From: Bretschneidera sinensis
Lineage: Eukaryota > Streptophyta > Magnoliopsida > Brassicales > Akaniaceae
DNA: 64,000 nt
Direction of reading: 5' to 3'
Assembly: GCA_023935145.1 (NCBI GenBank)
Contig: CM043698.1
Coordinates: forward strand, 78,667,001 to 78,731,000
A model generated the notes under the pieces. The model was given only the letters and a program-made list of their open reading frames with translations, made no database searches and had not been told where the DNA came from. Below, piece after piece: positions 24,180-35,756 of the stretch. The position numbers were made by a program, and so were the translations under genes. The stretch's first letter is position 1; each line of letters begins with the position of its first letter.

Positions 24180-26303
24180 ATATGAGTATTTTCATATTTT
24201 TTATTCGTGGATAATATATTATGTCTAGTCAAAGACGGTCAAAGTAAGTAAATGTAATTTCTCAAATAATAGTTAGGTAAGTATCGAGACGCCCAAAGGT
24301 CATGTAGGTTTTTATAATTTTTCATAGATTTTATAGTAAGACTATTACGTTACTAGTAAATTAAGCATATTAGTGCATGACATATGAACAAATAGAATTA
24401 AACTGAACAATAATTACATTCATTTGTTATTATTTTAACCATGCTTCAACTGATTAGCTTAGATGTTAGTAAAAGAAATTTGGCTTTACGTATTCAAATA
24501 CTTATATGCTTAGTCTACAAGTGACATAGTAATCTTAATCTACTCAAAAAATAATCATGTTAGTTTCATATAATCCAATTTCTAGAAGAATTACATTAGT
24601 TAATTGCAAATGTAATTTTTACAATGTAAGGATGTGTTTGGATCGAGGAAGAGAAAAGCAAAAGAAGAGATGTCTTAAATTCTTTCTTTTACTCACCTCC
24701 AATAGAGAAAGAATTGTTTAACATTTTTTTTAAGGGGATTTGAAGGGATAAAGGTATTCTTCCAAATTTCCCCATTTCCATTGAAAAAAATTCCAAAACA
24801 ATAAGGTACACCGTGTACCTCTCTATTTATTTTTTTCTCATACCTCCCCATTCCTTTTTTTCCAAAATTTTCTTATTGTTCGTTTGGAAAAGCTAATCTT
24901 CGTAGAAAATTGTTGCAAGCCTTCCAAAACCTTACTCAGGCTCAATTAGTAATTTCCTAAAAATTAGATTTTTGGTAATTAAATCAAACGATTGAATTTT
25001 GAGTCCCTTTTATCTAACTACTCAAGACGAGAAGCAAGATAATTCTCTTGACAAAATGTGAGATGGTGAGCATATAAAATTAAACAGTGACAAAAAGTTT
25101 CTAGTGTCAATTAATTAAAGACACAAATTAAACTACGTTAAACATCAACAATTCAATCACAGAGAAACTAGTTTTATTTCATCATAACTTTGAAAAACTT
25201 GTAACATAAAGAAAATTGGATCATTGCATTGACCAAGCAATCATAAAATAAATAGAGCAAAAAATTGTGAACGAATTTATATCGATACGAACATTGTTGA
25301 AGACAATCTCTACCATTATACTTAGATAGAGTTGATTCAAAAGATACTTACACCAGCAAAGACTTGACTAACTAATAGATGGAGATGACAACTCATTTCA
25401 GTACTAATTGAACTACTTGATATATGATTGTACAGGTTATACCTCTTAAGAATTCGCTAGCAGATCACCAAAAAGCTTACAAAACACTAAAAACTATATA
25501 AACTATCGAACTAAACTAATTTTTGACTGAAGTCCCTATTTGATTTGATTTTTTTTTTTTTTTTTTGATTGAGAGGTGTCCCCTATTGAATTCACAGCCT
25601 CCTACTTATTAGTTGACTTTACTTGGTCTCCAAGCTCCATTTTCTCCATGTTCCATGTCATGTCGGATATTTCCTTTGATGATTAGCCTGACTTTTTTTC
25701 AACCAGTGATGATCCGCCAAGTGTCCCATGATACCTAATATTATTAAGAATATTCTCTCCAAAATTCAACTTTAAATAATGATAAAAGATCTATTTCTAC
25801 CTGCTAGACCATTTTCTCTCGTCCTTTGACCAATCGGATTTTGCCACCTAGTCCATACATACTAGATTTCATCAACAATTGCTTGGTTTCATGAGTGGTC
25901 TCAACTGAAACTTATATTTTTGTTAATTAATTTTCATCTAATTACCTATTTAACGTGAATTTATTTTTAGCTAATAGAAAAGTGATACGTAGCTTAATAA
26001 ATCCCTTTCTTTTCTCTACCAATCATGATCTGCCATGCATTTTTATTTCTTCATCCTACATAATGGTCCCATTACGAACTTGATCTTTTTTATGGAAAAA
26101 TTTAGTGTAAAACTCATATACCATCATTCTTTTGTATCGAAACAAAAAGTAGTAATTCTCAATACTTTTCTTATTTCTCATAGTCTTCAAAAAAATTATA
26201 CTCTCTTCAATCAAACGAGTAAATAATGGCACTCTCTTCTTGTTTTTTTCCTTTTTAGTACAAGCAGCGATTTGCTTTCTCATTTCAAATTCTGTGGTTG
26301 AGA
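24180..26303. other. Intergenic, AT-rich, no gene recognised
   Basis: Nothing coding was recognised between the MULE region and the hydrolase stop codon. Positions 24628-24900 begin GGATGTGTTTGGATCGAGG and end near TTGTTCGTTTGGAAAAGC, weakly suggesting a small inverted-terminal element. A T16 run lies at about 25552-25567. The 3' UTR and poly(A) signal of the hydrolase are expected in the last few hundred bases but no single site stands out. Confidence 0.4.
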
Positions 26304-28499
26304 TCATTGAGAATGCGAAGGAGATAGAAGTGGATCAATAAGGAATGACCTCAAGTGCTTGGCAAACTTCTTGGGCTTTTCCAGGTTGACTGCATGCCCA
26401 GCATTCTTAATGACTATTAGCTGAGCATTTTCCCCTGCATGCCTATACCCATAATACGAAGATTCAAAATGCTACCTAAAACATTCACTTCCAAAAACGT
26501 TCCATACAAAATTAACTGAGGCTAGACTACCTTTTTAATCTGTGCCCTAGTTCCACAAGAAAAATTTGATCCTGTTCTCCCCATATAATCAAAGTGGGCT
26601 GCTTTGAAAGAAAACAGAAAATACTGATGTTATTAAATTGATGAAGATCAAACATTTTGTACGTAGAAAGTAACAAACAAGAAGATGATGTTAGATGGAA
26701 TTTTATCAATACAGATATAATCGGCAATGCCTTACTCACGAACAGACTAATTATATGACAACATACTATGAATCAAAACCACAGAGAAAACTTAAACAGA
26801 AACTCAAAAATATGTAAAATTGAAAGGATTCTAAAAATTAACTTTACAACCTATAATGATGTAAGTTGCTTATTATCCTCATCGAGTTTGTAATATGGAA
26901 AGTTTTACTATGAATTGCTTCTAAAATTGGAGGTTAACAATGTTAAAGTATATTACACTTTGAGAAAGTGAGAACAAGAAAGGGCAAACCTGTGTGATCT
27001 TGGGAAGATTAGAAAGCTTTCGATCCTTGAGTATTGCCTCAATCAGTTCTCTCTTCTCCTCGACATAATCTGAGCACATCACCTGTGGAAACATATAGAT
27101 TACCAACTCTGTTTAAAAGAAGAAGAAAGAGCATTAAAAAGTACCCAAAAAAACGAGTTTGTTATATTAAATCTATTTTTACTTGAAGGGAAGACCAAAA
27201 ACGTACATAATACCGAACATATTTTAGGTTCAAGATGTATTACCGTCCCAATATAAGGTAAAGGTCCACCCTGAAAACTACCTCTAGCAAAGAACTGTAG
27301 TTTCCCATTTTTCCACTAAACTATAAAGAACCTCCAATTGCCGACTGTCTGCAGTAGTTAAGTTGTTGCTTGTAGGGTATAGTTGTGCACTAAATTACAG
27401 AACAGTTGTTTACAATACAAAGCCAACACTAAAATGATATCAAGAGAACCCCGACGGTACAATTATTTGTAACATTAGCTCAGAATTTTCCAGAACTGTT
27501 CTCATCTATCATCACAATAGGGGGAGATTACTAATTTCCAATTTTTCGTGGAATATCAAAAGGTAAGATTCAAAGATATTTCATATCAACGTCGTGGACA
27601 TCAATAATGACATTGTGGTTTATATCTAGATTTTATTCAACAACAAAAAAAAAATCTCGTTGAGATGCCATTGGCAATTAATGGAGAACATATCTTAACC
27701 AGTACATGAACAACGCTCAATTGTACCTAATTGATGGCATTGTTTGAATTATTAATTTGATTAATGATATGTTTAAGAGTATGGAATTAATGCTTGAAAA
27801 TGGAATTGAGTTGAACTGATAGTCTTTTTCCAAAAGTAAAATTGTAAGAGGATACAAAAGGCTCAAGAGTCTTACATCAATGAAATCTGTGAGAAAACAA
27901 GAAGGCACACCCTTCATAGGCTTGACAAAAGAAAACCGCAGCAATTCCCTCAGCTTTTCTGGGGTTTGTGGCATCAAAACGCTTGCTGCCTCGTTCAAGT
28001 CGGGAACCTTAAACAGACCCTCCTCCATATCCTTCTCCTCCAAGCAAACCCCAGCGCAACAAAGCACCAACCTCTCAAATCTCTCCGGGAACTGCACGGC
28101 CATACTATACCCAACAAACCCACCATAACTTATCCCGACAAGGCTCATTTTATAAACCCCATGCTCCTCCATAAACCTCATAATAGACTCAGCCTGGAAC
28201 AATTCGGTCCGGTCCGGTCTCTCCGTGAACGACTGGCCGAAAAAGATCAAATCCGGTACGTAAACGTTGAAACGAGGCATGAAATAGCGGAGATGATCGC
28301 CGTATTGCCACATTGCATTGGCACCGAAACCGTGGAGGAGGAGGAGATTGGGTTTTGATTGTTTGTGGGTCTTTGGGACCCAACAGTGCAAAACGGTGCC
28401 GTCGCCCAAGTCCATTGATACTGAACGGAGGCCGGCATTGTCGAAGGAGTAACGGAAGAACCTATCACGGGAGGCAGAGAAGCTGACGCATTTGAACAT
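26304..28499 (-). CDS. Alpha/beta-hydrolase fold protein, 4 exons, 307 residues
   Basis: Minus-strand exons 28499-27876, 27082-26990, 26598-26531 and 26442-26304 join with GT-AG borders to 924 bases (307 residues plus stop). The fold is clear: LLLLHGFGANAMWQ at 52-65 (oxyanion-hole region), VPDLIFFG at 81-88, nucleophile elbow GISYGG with Ser124, acid Asp249 in GEQDQIF, and His278 in NAGHAVN. Residues about 150-215 form the cap. There is no obvious signal peptide or membrane segment. This is the plant family often labelled epoxide-hydrolase-like or 2-hydroxymuconic-semialdehyde-hydrolase-like; the natural substrate is not known from sequence. An in-frame ATG five codons upstream (28514) could also start the protein; MFKC was chosen because homologues begin with a short M-x-K-C-x-S-F N-terminus. 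All catalytic residues and junctions are intact, so it looks functional. Intron 1 (793 bases) contains no recognised transposon. Confidence 0.9.
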
Positions 28500-28514
28500 C
28501 TTTAGATTTAACAT

Positions 28515-28920
28515 TTTGTGTGCGAATCAGAAATTCAACCGTGATCTCAAGAAACTAATGGAACAGTACTAATTTATGTAGTGGGTTTGTTAAAATATTT
28601 ACTATATTTATATATGTATCGTGTTGGTAATGTTGATGATTAGAATGTTGGAGTTTGTTCATGGAGATCGGATCTCTTAGAGGGTGACAACACCTGAAAT
28701 CAACCCCGAAGAGGTTTCAATCGAATGGAAGAAGGTATGAAATGTTGGCTCTTTATGGTGCATTAACATCTAAGATGGTCAGAGGCCCAACAAAGTACTC
28801 GTTGATTTTAGATTGAATTAGTGGATAACCCTTGTTTGTGGTATTTTTTAATCCGTGTAACACGATGTAATTTTTTTTTTCTTTTTTTTTTTATAGTGTG
28901 GATCAAATTCATATCAAACC
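28515..28920. other. Upstream region of the hydrolase gene
   Basis: This is where the hydrolase promoter and 5' UTR should lie (transcription leftwards). A weak TATA-like TATATTTATATATG lies at about 28602-28615 (plus strand), about 90-100 bases before the possible start at 28514. No other element is recognised. Confidence 0.35.
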
Positions 28921-28944
28921 CTATATATATATATATATATATAT

Positions 28945-29300
28945 AATCAAACGAAATAATTAGATAACAAAAATAAAATTTAATCTCATAACAAGTATAC
29001 ATGTGTTAAATTGCATATCTAACAGTTGATTGGTTCGTTTTAAAAAATATAATTTTATATATATATATACATATAATCAAACGAAATAATTAGATAACAA
29101 AAATAAAATTTAATCTCATGACAAGTATACATGTGTTAAATTGCATATCTAACAGTTGATTGGTTCGTTTTAAAAAATATAATTTAATCTTATTAAACTA
29201 TTGAACGGTTAGACATGCAATTTAAAACAAAAATACATTTATCGTGAGATTAAATTTTATTATAAAATTTTATTTTGTTATCTAATTATTTCGTTTAATC
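28945..29300. repeat. 130-bp tandem repeat followed by an inverted copy
   Basis: AATCAAACGAAATAATTAG starts at 28945 and again at 29075 (period 130); the copies are nearly identical through TTGATTGGTTCGTTTTAAAA. Each is preceded by a (TA)n run. At 29242-29300 the first 50 bases recur inverted (GAGATTAAATTTTATT ... TTATCTAATTATTTCGTTT). The sequence after it (CGTGTTGAAATGTTAG, 29311) resembles the repeat family at 34.6-35.8 kb. Confidence 0.85.
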
Positions 29301-29304
29301 TTAT

Positions 29305-31320
29305 CATACGTGTTGAAATGTTAGTATTATCTAAACCGGATACAATAAGAGACTAACAATAACCTTTTTAGGCCGATGGCAAAAAACAATTTTTTGTCAA
29401 AAAAAAATACAACTCTGTACATTTTTATAATCATGCATTTGTCACTCATGTGACTTGGTAACTCGTTTTTCATTTAAAAGGCTAAAAATAGCATATGCTG
29501 GAGCTTTGATAGATGAATTAAAATTTGTTGCAGTCCTCCAAGCAACTGTCTGAATCCACAAAGTTCTTTTTAAATTCTGTGAAGGGCAAATTATCATAGG
29601 TTGTGCAAGGATTCCAGGGCATCTCAGGGAAATAGAAATGTTTTCTTGTCAAGGATACCAAACACAACTACATTAGTCAAAAACTAAAACATATTAACTT
29701 TATTTTTGCCCACTTCTTTAGTATTTTACTTCCCATGCCAGCACAACTTCGAGCCATAGCCAAGTATATCAGCTTACAACTTCAAACAAAGAAGAATATG
29801 TCAACACAGATTGTGCAAGCAAAACAAGAGAAGTTTGACCATATTACCATGTACTCTCAAATTCCAAAAAACGGTGAAGTATTCTTTTTTTTTTCATTTA
29901 CATATGGCAATAAGTTCAACTGATTAGTTAATCATCTGATGATTCAAGAGCCCATGGTCTCACCAAAAACAGACTCAACTTCACCTTGAGAGCAAAATCA
30001 TCCCACCAGTAACGCATAAACAACACTTATTTAACACCTTTTATGTCAACAAAAAAATTGAAATCTGTTACCAATCTGCTGCATTGTACTGACTTGTCTT
30101 TGTCTATTGTCATTGCTACCAATCCCTCTCTTCCTTTGGTCCTTCAATCTCCATTCTCCCTTTTTTTCTCTGAATGGCCAAGGGCATCGAAATTAACGTT
30201 ACTGCAATAGAGAAAAGTAAACTGATGCAGAATGTACTGTTGAGTTTGGTATATCTCATGTCCCTCTTGATATCTCTCCTCCTCTGTATCTTATCTGGTT
30301 CTTTCCCTGTTCTTTACTCTTCTCCCCCTATCTGTTAGTCTTCTCTCTTATCTGTTTCTCTCCCTTTTTTTTCCGGTATCCCTTTATCCCCTCTGATTCT
30401 CATTATCTAGTTACTTGTTCTACATCATAAACATTCTTTATTTCCACAATATATATACATTCAATCATTCTAAATAATTAATAGTTTAAAAAATTAATGA
30501 ATGAAACTAAATATTAGATTTACAATTTAACACCTATATGTCATCCCTTTCTCTCTCATAGGATGATGATTCAATGAAAAGCATTCATCAAAAGGCCTTA
30601 TGGCCATAAGAATTTGCTAAGCGATCCATTGTGCATGTTAGAAGTAATGGATTTGCTTCAAATACCTATACACATAATACTACAACGGCCATGTTTGGGT
30701 TGCCATTTAACTTAAAACAAAGTTAGCTTAAATGACAACAAAGCAAATTTTGCTTAGAACCCATTTAAACTAACTTGTTTTAAGTTAACTTAAATGACAA
30801 ACTCAAACATAATCAATATAATTCGATTAAATAATACAAAAATGGAACATGTAGTATGCAGTGTTCCATTCTCAACATGTTAGAGAAGAAAGAAAATGTA
30901 ATAAATGCTGAAACCACAAAAATAAAAAAGAAGAAAATAGACATAAAGATAAGTGTAGAGATGATTAAAGTATTAAACGACAAACAATAATGAAACAGAG
31001 TTTGGAAAAAGGAAAGCAACCTCCAAACCCACAATTGATATTGAAAGCCAGTTAATAATTATTGGAATTAACAATATTGAAATTGAAACCTGAATGCCTT
31101 CCTTCATATTCCAATCTAATTGGCCAATTTTTTCACACAACAACATAATCTATTAGTTTTTCTGGAGATTTAGGGAAGGGATGTTCTCCTGACGAAAAAA
31201 GGAAAAAATTCTTAATATGAAAAACTCTGTTAAAATTAAATCATGCATAACATTCAGAGTTCTATCAACTTCACATTGTTGCATTGAAATTTTTCCAGCA
31301 ATGTTTATTATGTGGGGTAA
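29305..31320. other. Gene-poor stretch with one exon-like open frame
   Basis: Mostly AT-rich non-coding DNA. A minus-strand frame of about 50 codons (about 29670 to the stop at 29518, with PEMPWNPCTTYDNLPF and SDSCLEDCNKF) reads like a protein C-terminus, but no family was recognised. C/T-rich DNA lies at 30120-30420. Confidence 0.3.
30691..30810. repeat. 120-bp MITE-like inverted repeat
   Basis: The left end ATGTTTGGGTTGCCATTTAA..CTTAAAACAA is inverted at the right end as TTGTTTTAAGTTAACTTAAATGACAAACTCAAACAT. The arms are imperfect, with a four-base gap, and together make up almost the whole unit. No target duplication was identified. Confidence 0.65.
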
Positions 31321-31325
31321 TATAG

Positions 31326-32924
31326 TCAGCGGTGCGGCAGCAACAATTGAAAGTTAAAAAATGCGTTAAAAAGAGTAAGCCGCCAAATCAAAAGTTGGGC
31401 AGGCGCTTCCCTCCTCTGAGGCCTAGTAAACTCCTTTAAATGCCCCCGGCTAATAAGGGCTTCAATTTGTCCCTTCAGGGCATGGCATTCTTCGGTATCG
31501 TGGCCGTAGTTCTTATGGAAACGGCACCATTGTCTCTGATCCCCCCCAAGGTGTGGCATCCTGGGCGGCCATTGCATGACAGACTTGTCTTAAAGCTGCA
31601 TGAGGACATTGGTTTTGGATGCGTTGAGGGGGTGAAACCGTTGAACTGGGGATAGAGCTTGTACCTGTTGTCTTGGTGGGGTCTTTTGACCGCCTCTCTC
31701 TGTGGATTGACATCCTTTCTATTCTTCTCTGTTTCTCCTTCTCTTTCCCTCCTGAATGCCTGGTCATCCTCTGCCAGCATGTACTTCTCTGCCCAGGCTA
31801 AGACCTCGTTCATGTCCTTGGGTGGGTGCCTGATGAGCTTGGAGCTGAACATCCCGGACCTCAGCCCATTTTTGAACGCCATCATCTGAACATTTGGGTC
31901 GAGGTCGGGGATTTCCCAGGTGACCGTGTTGAACCTGGATATGTAGGCTCGAAGCCTCTCTCCACGGTGTTTAATAATGTTGAACAAGCTTTCTGAGGTC
32001 TTCTTTGGTCCGTTGCTGTTAAGGAAGTGCGAAGTGAAGGCATAATTGAGTTCTCTTAAATTGCTGATGCTCCCTAGCCTCAGACGCGAATATCAAGTGC
32101 CCGCGACCTTATCAAGGGTCAAGGGGAAGGCACGGCACATGATAGGGTCGGAATATCGATGTAACATCATGGTCATCTTGTAGTGCTGCAAATGGTCTAG
32201 GGGGTCTCCTGAACTGTCGTACATTCTGACATGTGGCATTCTGAAGTTGAGGGAGAGCGGGGTTTCGAGAACAACTTCTGTAAATGGGGGATCTTGGATG
32301 CTAAGCTTGTCCCCAAGATACTGAGGTTTTTGTGTTTTAGGGCCAAGTCTATTTTCTCTTCCATTTCCTTGAACCATCTGTCTAAGTTGAAGTTGTTTTT
32401 TAAAGAGGAGCTCTCCTTGGACCGGTTGCAACGCAACGAGGGCTCGGTAGGAGGCTGGTTGTAGGTAGGATCATCTCTGTCATATGACTTTGCTTGCTCC
32501 GAAGCTTGGTGGGGAGAAAAGGAAGGTTGTTGGCCTGCGCCTCGGACTTGAGCTGCCAGGTCGGCTATCATCCGGGAGAGCTCTTGGAATTGAGCTTGAG
32601 TTACAAGGGCATGAGGATGCACAGTCGCTTCCTCGCAATCAGAGAGTTGGTTCCGGAGAGATGAGGGCGCTGCTCTCTGATGGGAGGCCTCCTGCTTGAC
32701 CTGGGGATTGCATGCTCGGGGATTGCAGGGAACCTTGGTCCAGATTGTTGGCTGCGGGTGTTGCCCCGGATAGGAGCAGAGCATGCTGTTTGGGCTTCCT
32801 TGTCGATCCTCCTCATACTGCTTTTTGGTGGCATCGTACCAGATGAGTTCTTTTGTATTTCTTCGCTTTTGTTATAGCGAGAGATTGTGGTTTCCCACGG
32901 ACAGCGCCAATCTGTTGATGCCAA
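31326..32924 (-). pseudogene. Gypsy gag remnant
   Basis: Starting near the LTR, minus-strand frames encode a gag: an N-terminal region (32924-32200), then PHVRMYDSSGDPLDHLQHYK (32253-32195), MCRAFPLTLDKVAG (about 32140-32095), LRAYISRFNTVTWEIPD (31953-31905), AFKNGLRSGMFSSKL (31885-31840), and a CCHC-type knuckle CRFHKNYGHDTEEC (about 31515-31474). These are the landmarks of plant Ty3/gypsy gag of the non-chromovirus (Tat/Athila) type. The N-terminal half and the rest lie in different frames, so the protein is broken. Confidence 0.75.
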
Positions 32925-33490
32925 AAACCGTTGTTGCTGTCGTGGCCTGGGTGCTTATGTGACCTGGTTGTCGACGTGGCTTGAGTGCTGAAGTGGTTCT
33001 ACACAAGTAACAGAAGTGAACTAAAAACCCTCGGAAGGAGGGGAGGGGGAGACCTCCGAGGGTGCTCCGATGCTTAAGTTAGGACGGGAACCTAAGGTAA
33101 GCCGAGGCCGAGGCTGAGTGTTTAAACTTAAAGTAGTTTTTTAGTGTAAACAGATAAATGTGAATGAATTATGAATTTTATACATCCGTTTATTTATAGT
33201 CCCCTGAGCAGGTATTGCCCACGTGGGGAGGTATGGCCTTACCCATGCCGTCTCTACTTTCAAATGTTAGGTCTTAATCGCGTGATCAGTTGATGGCGTG
33301 TGTTAGGGGTCGCGTGTTGCAGGAGGGTTAGGTCACTAAATCATGCTTTAACGTGGCGATGGTGTGAGCTTGCCCGTCCCACGTGTGTTTGGCTAGGCTG
33401 AGGAGGATTGACACATGTTGTGGTCCAATTGCTGGTGTTGGATTCCGCGTGTTGATATCCTATTGGAGGAGGGTTTTGTAGGCTACATCA
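32916..33490 (-). repeat. 5' LTR of the gypsy fragment
   Basis: 575 bases starting (minus strand) TGATGTAGCCTACAAAACCC and ending GGTTTTTGGCATCA, a TGATG/CATCA pair. It is less AT-rich than its surroundings. A TATA-like TATAAATAAACGG (minus strand, about 33200-33188) lies in its middle. There is no second copy in the window. Confidence 0.7.
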
Positions 33491-34560
33491 ATCCACATTA
33501 CCAAAATCCTTAGCCACCGCTCAAACCGAACCATATTAACCAAAATAAAAAGAATAAAAACAAATAAAGAAAGAGATGGAGGGAGAATGGTACTGATCAA
33601 GAGATACGCAGAGCGGAGGCTCTCTTGTGAAGCATCAATTGGGGCTAATAGAAATTTACGACCATCTTCACTTGCTCTTTGAGCCAGTGCTTTGGTGGTG
33701 GTGCATATCAGGAAAAATAATCTGATAAGGAAAAGAAGGTAAACAAAAAGCTGGCGAATACAAAAACAGTCATTAAAATTAAAATAAAATACAACTGCTT
33801 GATGAAAATCTGGTAGCACCGAGAGAGAGGGATGACGGCATGAAGAGAGAAATCTTGAGAGAGAGAGAGAACCAGGGTGTGTTATTTTGATGATAATAAC
33901 AAAATATTTGAAATACTAAGCAGTTTTCATGGACTGAAGGAGAGATAGAGTATGAAGTAACTGTACGTGACACAGAGGTAGAGGTGCACTTGAAACCGGA
34001 GAATGAGCAAATGTGAAGTGAAACTTCGCTTTGTCTCCTAGTTACGACAGTGCATATGTATTTTACAATTTTATCCTTCTCATATGATCTTTTGTTTTTT
34101 TTTTTTAAATGTGTTATAAAGAAAAATCAATTTCACATAAAATTATAATTTTTTTAATTAAATCTTTTTTATTTGATTGAAGTATAAAAAATAAATAAGA
34201 AAAAGTTTAAAAAATAAATAAAATGAAAAAATTAATGGTGTAATATGCGAGAGAAATTTTAGATGGGTAGGAGAGTGGTTTCTTTTACAAAAAAATAATC
34301 GTTTTTTAATCATTTGTAGAACAACTTATATTAAAAAAACAAAAATTGTTTTGTTAAGCTTTTCACTCGGGCAGTGTAAAATCCAATTTTATATTAATTT
34401 GATTTTCAAATAACTCAAACACTAGTAAAATACTATTTTATATGTATTTGATTTTTAAGCTGTTATTTTTCACTTAAACAAATTGAGCATTAAAGATATC
34501 ATGAGTGTCTCAATTTAGTTGTAGTAGGAGTTATTAATAATTTTGCAACTGAGTTGGCCT
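33491..34560. other. Unassigned stretch with one exon-like segment
   Basis: A minus-strand segment at about 33695-33610 (ALAQRASEDGRKFLLAPI, ASQESLRSA) looks like an exon: well-mixed codons, a possible donor GTATCT after SLRSA, and a pyrimidine-rich lead. The family was not recognised. If it belongs to a gene running leftwards, the gypsy fragment lies immediately downstream and may have broken it. The rest is AT-rich and featureless, with a short GA-run at 33857-33870. Confidence 0.3.
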
Positions 34561-35400
34561 CTACCGAGTTGGTAGAGACCAACTCAGTCGGCCCTTTAAT
34601 TTAGTAGTATAGATACTAGCATCTCAGTAGCGCGTGTCGACATGCTCTTCTATCAAATTAAAGAATTTAGCAAATCAATATGCGCGTCAGCCCTTTAATT
34701 TAGTAGTATAGATACTAGCATCTCAGTAGCGCGTGTCAGTATGCTCTTCTATTAGATTAAAGAATTTAGCATCCCAACACACGCTCATGCTCGTATTGTT
34801 ATGTTTTTTTATTGGATTAAACAACATATCATTTCAACGCACGCATAACACGTACGTGTTGATATGCTATTCTATCAAGTTATATGGACCTGACATCTCA
34901 ACACACACTACACGCGTGTTGATTTGCTCTTCAATGGGATGAAATTAAATAATGAGATTAATAGAATAAAAAATAATAACAATACTTTTAATCTTATAAG
35001 CATATGTGTGCATGCGTTAAATTGTATTGCTAGCATCTTCCTCTGTCATTTCATAACATCGTATTTGGGTTCGTAAAACGCAAAGGAATATGTTAGTAAT
35101 GCAATTTAACGAGTGCACATGTATGGTCATAAGATTAAACGTATTTTTATTATTTTTTATTTTATTAATCTCATTCTTTTGTTTCATCCAATTGAAGAGA
35201 TGATCAACAAGAGTGTAATTCGTGTTGAGATGTTAGGTCCATGTAACCGATGAAAGAGCAGATCAACACACACTACGTACGTGTTGAGATGTTAGGTTAT
35301 TTAATCCGACAGAAGAACAGATTAACACGTGCTAACGTGCATGTTGAAATACTAATATCATCTAATTGAAATCATGTTTTTAATAAATAATAAAGATTGA
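34560..35400. repeat. Long imperfect inverted repeat (about 0.35-0.4 kb arms)
   Basis: The left arm (about 34735-35030) contains units such as CGTGTTGATATGCTCTTC and CATCTCAACACACAC. The right arm (about 35060-35345) carries the reverse complements (GTGTTGAGATGTTAGG, AAGAGCAGATCAACACAC). Towards the centre ATTAATAGAATAAAAAATAA faces TTATTTTTTATTTTATTAAT. At its left edge GCCCTTTAATTTAGTAGTAT is tandemly duplicated (34591 and 34690). A single transcript would fold into a long hairpin. Confidence 0.8.
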
Positions 35401-35756
35401 TTATCCAAACGAGTCAATGAACATGTATACGAAAGTTCAAGCTTGATTAATACATATTTTTATGTCTAAAAGAATCACATGAATACGGTAAATTATACAA
35501 AGAAATGAGTTTTTTTTTTTTTTGAGATATTAGGTTATTTAATCCGACAGAAAAACAGATTAACACGCGCTAACATACATGTTGAAATACTAATATCATC
35601 TAATTAAAATCATATTTTTAATAAATAATAAAGATTGATTATCCAAATGAGTCAATGAACATGTACATAAAAGTTCAAGCTTGATTAATACATATTTGTA
35701 TGTCAAAAAGAATCACACAAATACGGTAAATTATACAAAGAGATTAGTTTTTTTTT
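35289..35756. repeat. Tandem direct duplication of about 236 bp
   Basis: TTAGGTTATTTAATCCGACAG occurs near 35295 and 35529, and the two units align to the end (TACGGTAAATTATACAAAGA followed by a T-run), with a few percent differences. The first unit overlaps the right arm of the inverted repeat, so the duplication came after the inverted repeat formed. Confidence 0.85.

Larger units (their letters stand above)
31320..33490 (-). mobile_element. Ty3/gypsy retrotransposon fragment: 5' LTR, PBS and part of gag
   Basis: Minus-strand element. The LTR spans 33490-32916 with TGATG...CATCA termini. Next to it lies ATTGGCGCTGTCCGTGGGAA (32910-32891), the layout normally seen at a gypsy PBS. Gag follows to about 31320, where the homology simply ends; protease, RT, RNase H, integrase and the 3' LTR are absent. 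It is a truncated copy and no target duplication was found. Confidence 0.8.

Noticed and set aside
27880..28358. Plus-strand frames opposite hydrolase exon 1
   Set aside because: The minus strand carries the full catalytic motif set; these are shadows.
29735..29923. 62-codon plus-strand frame beginning MPAQLRAIAKYI
   Set aside because: Short, no recognised family, no splice or promoter context; not enough to call a gene.
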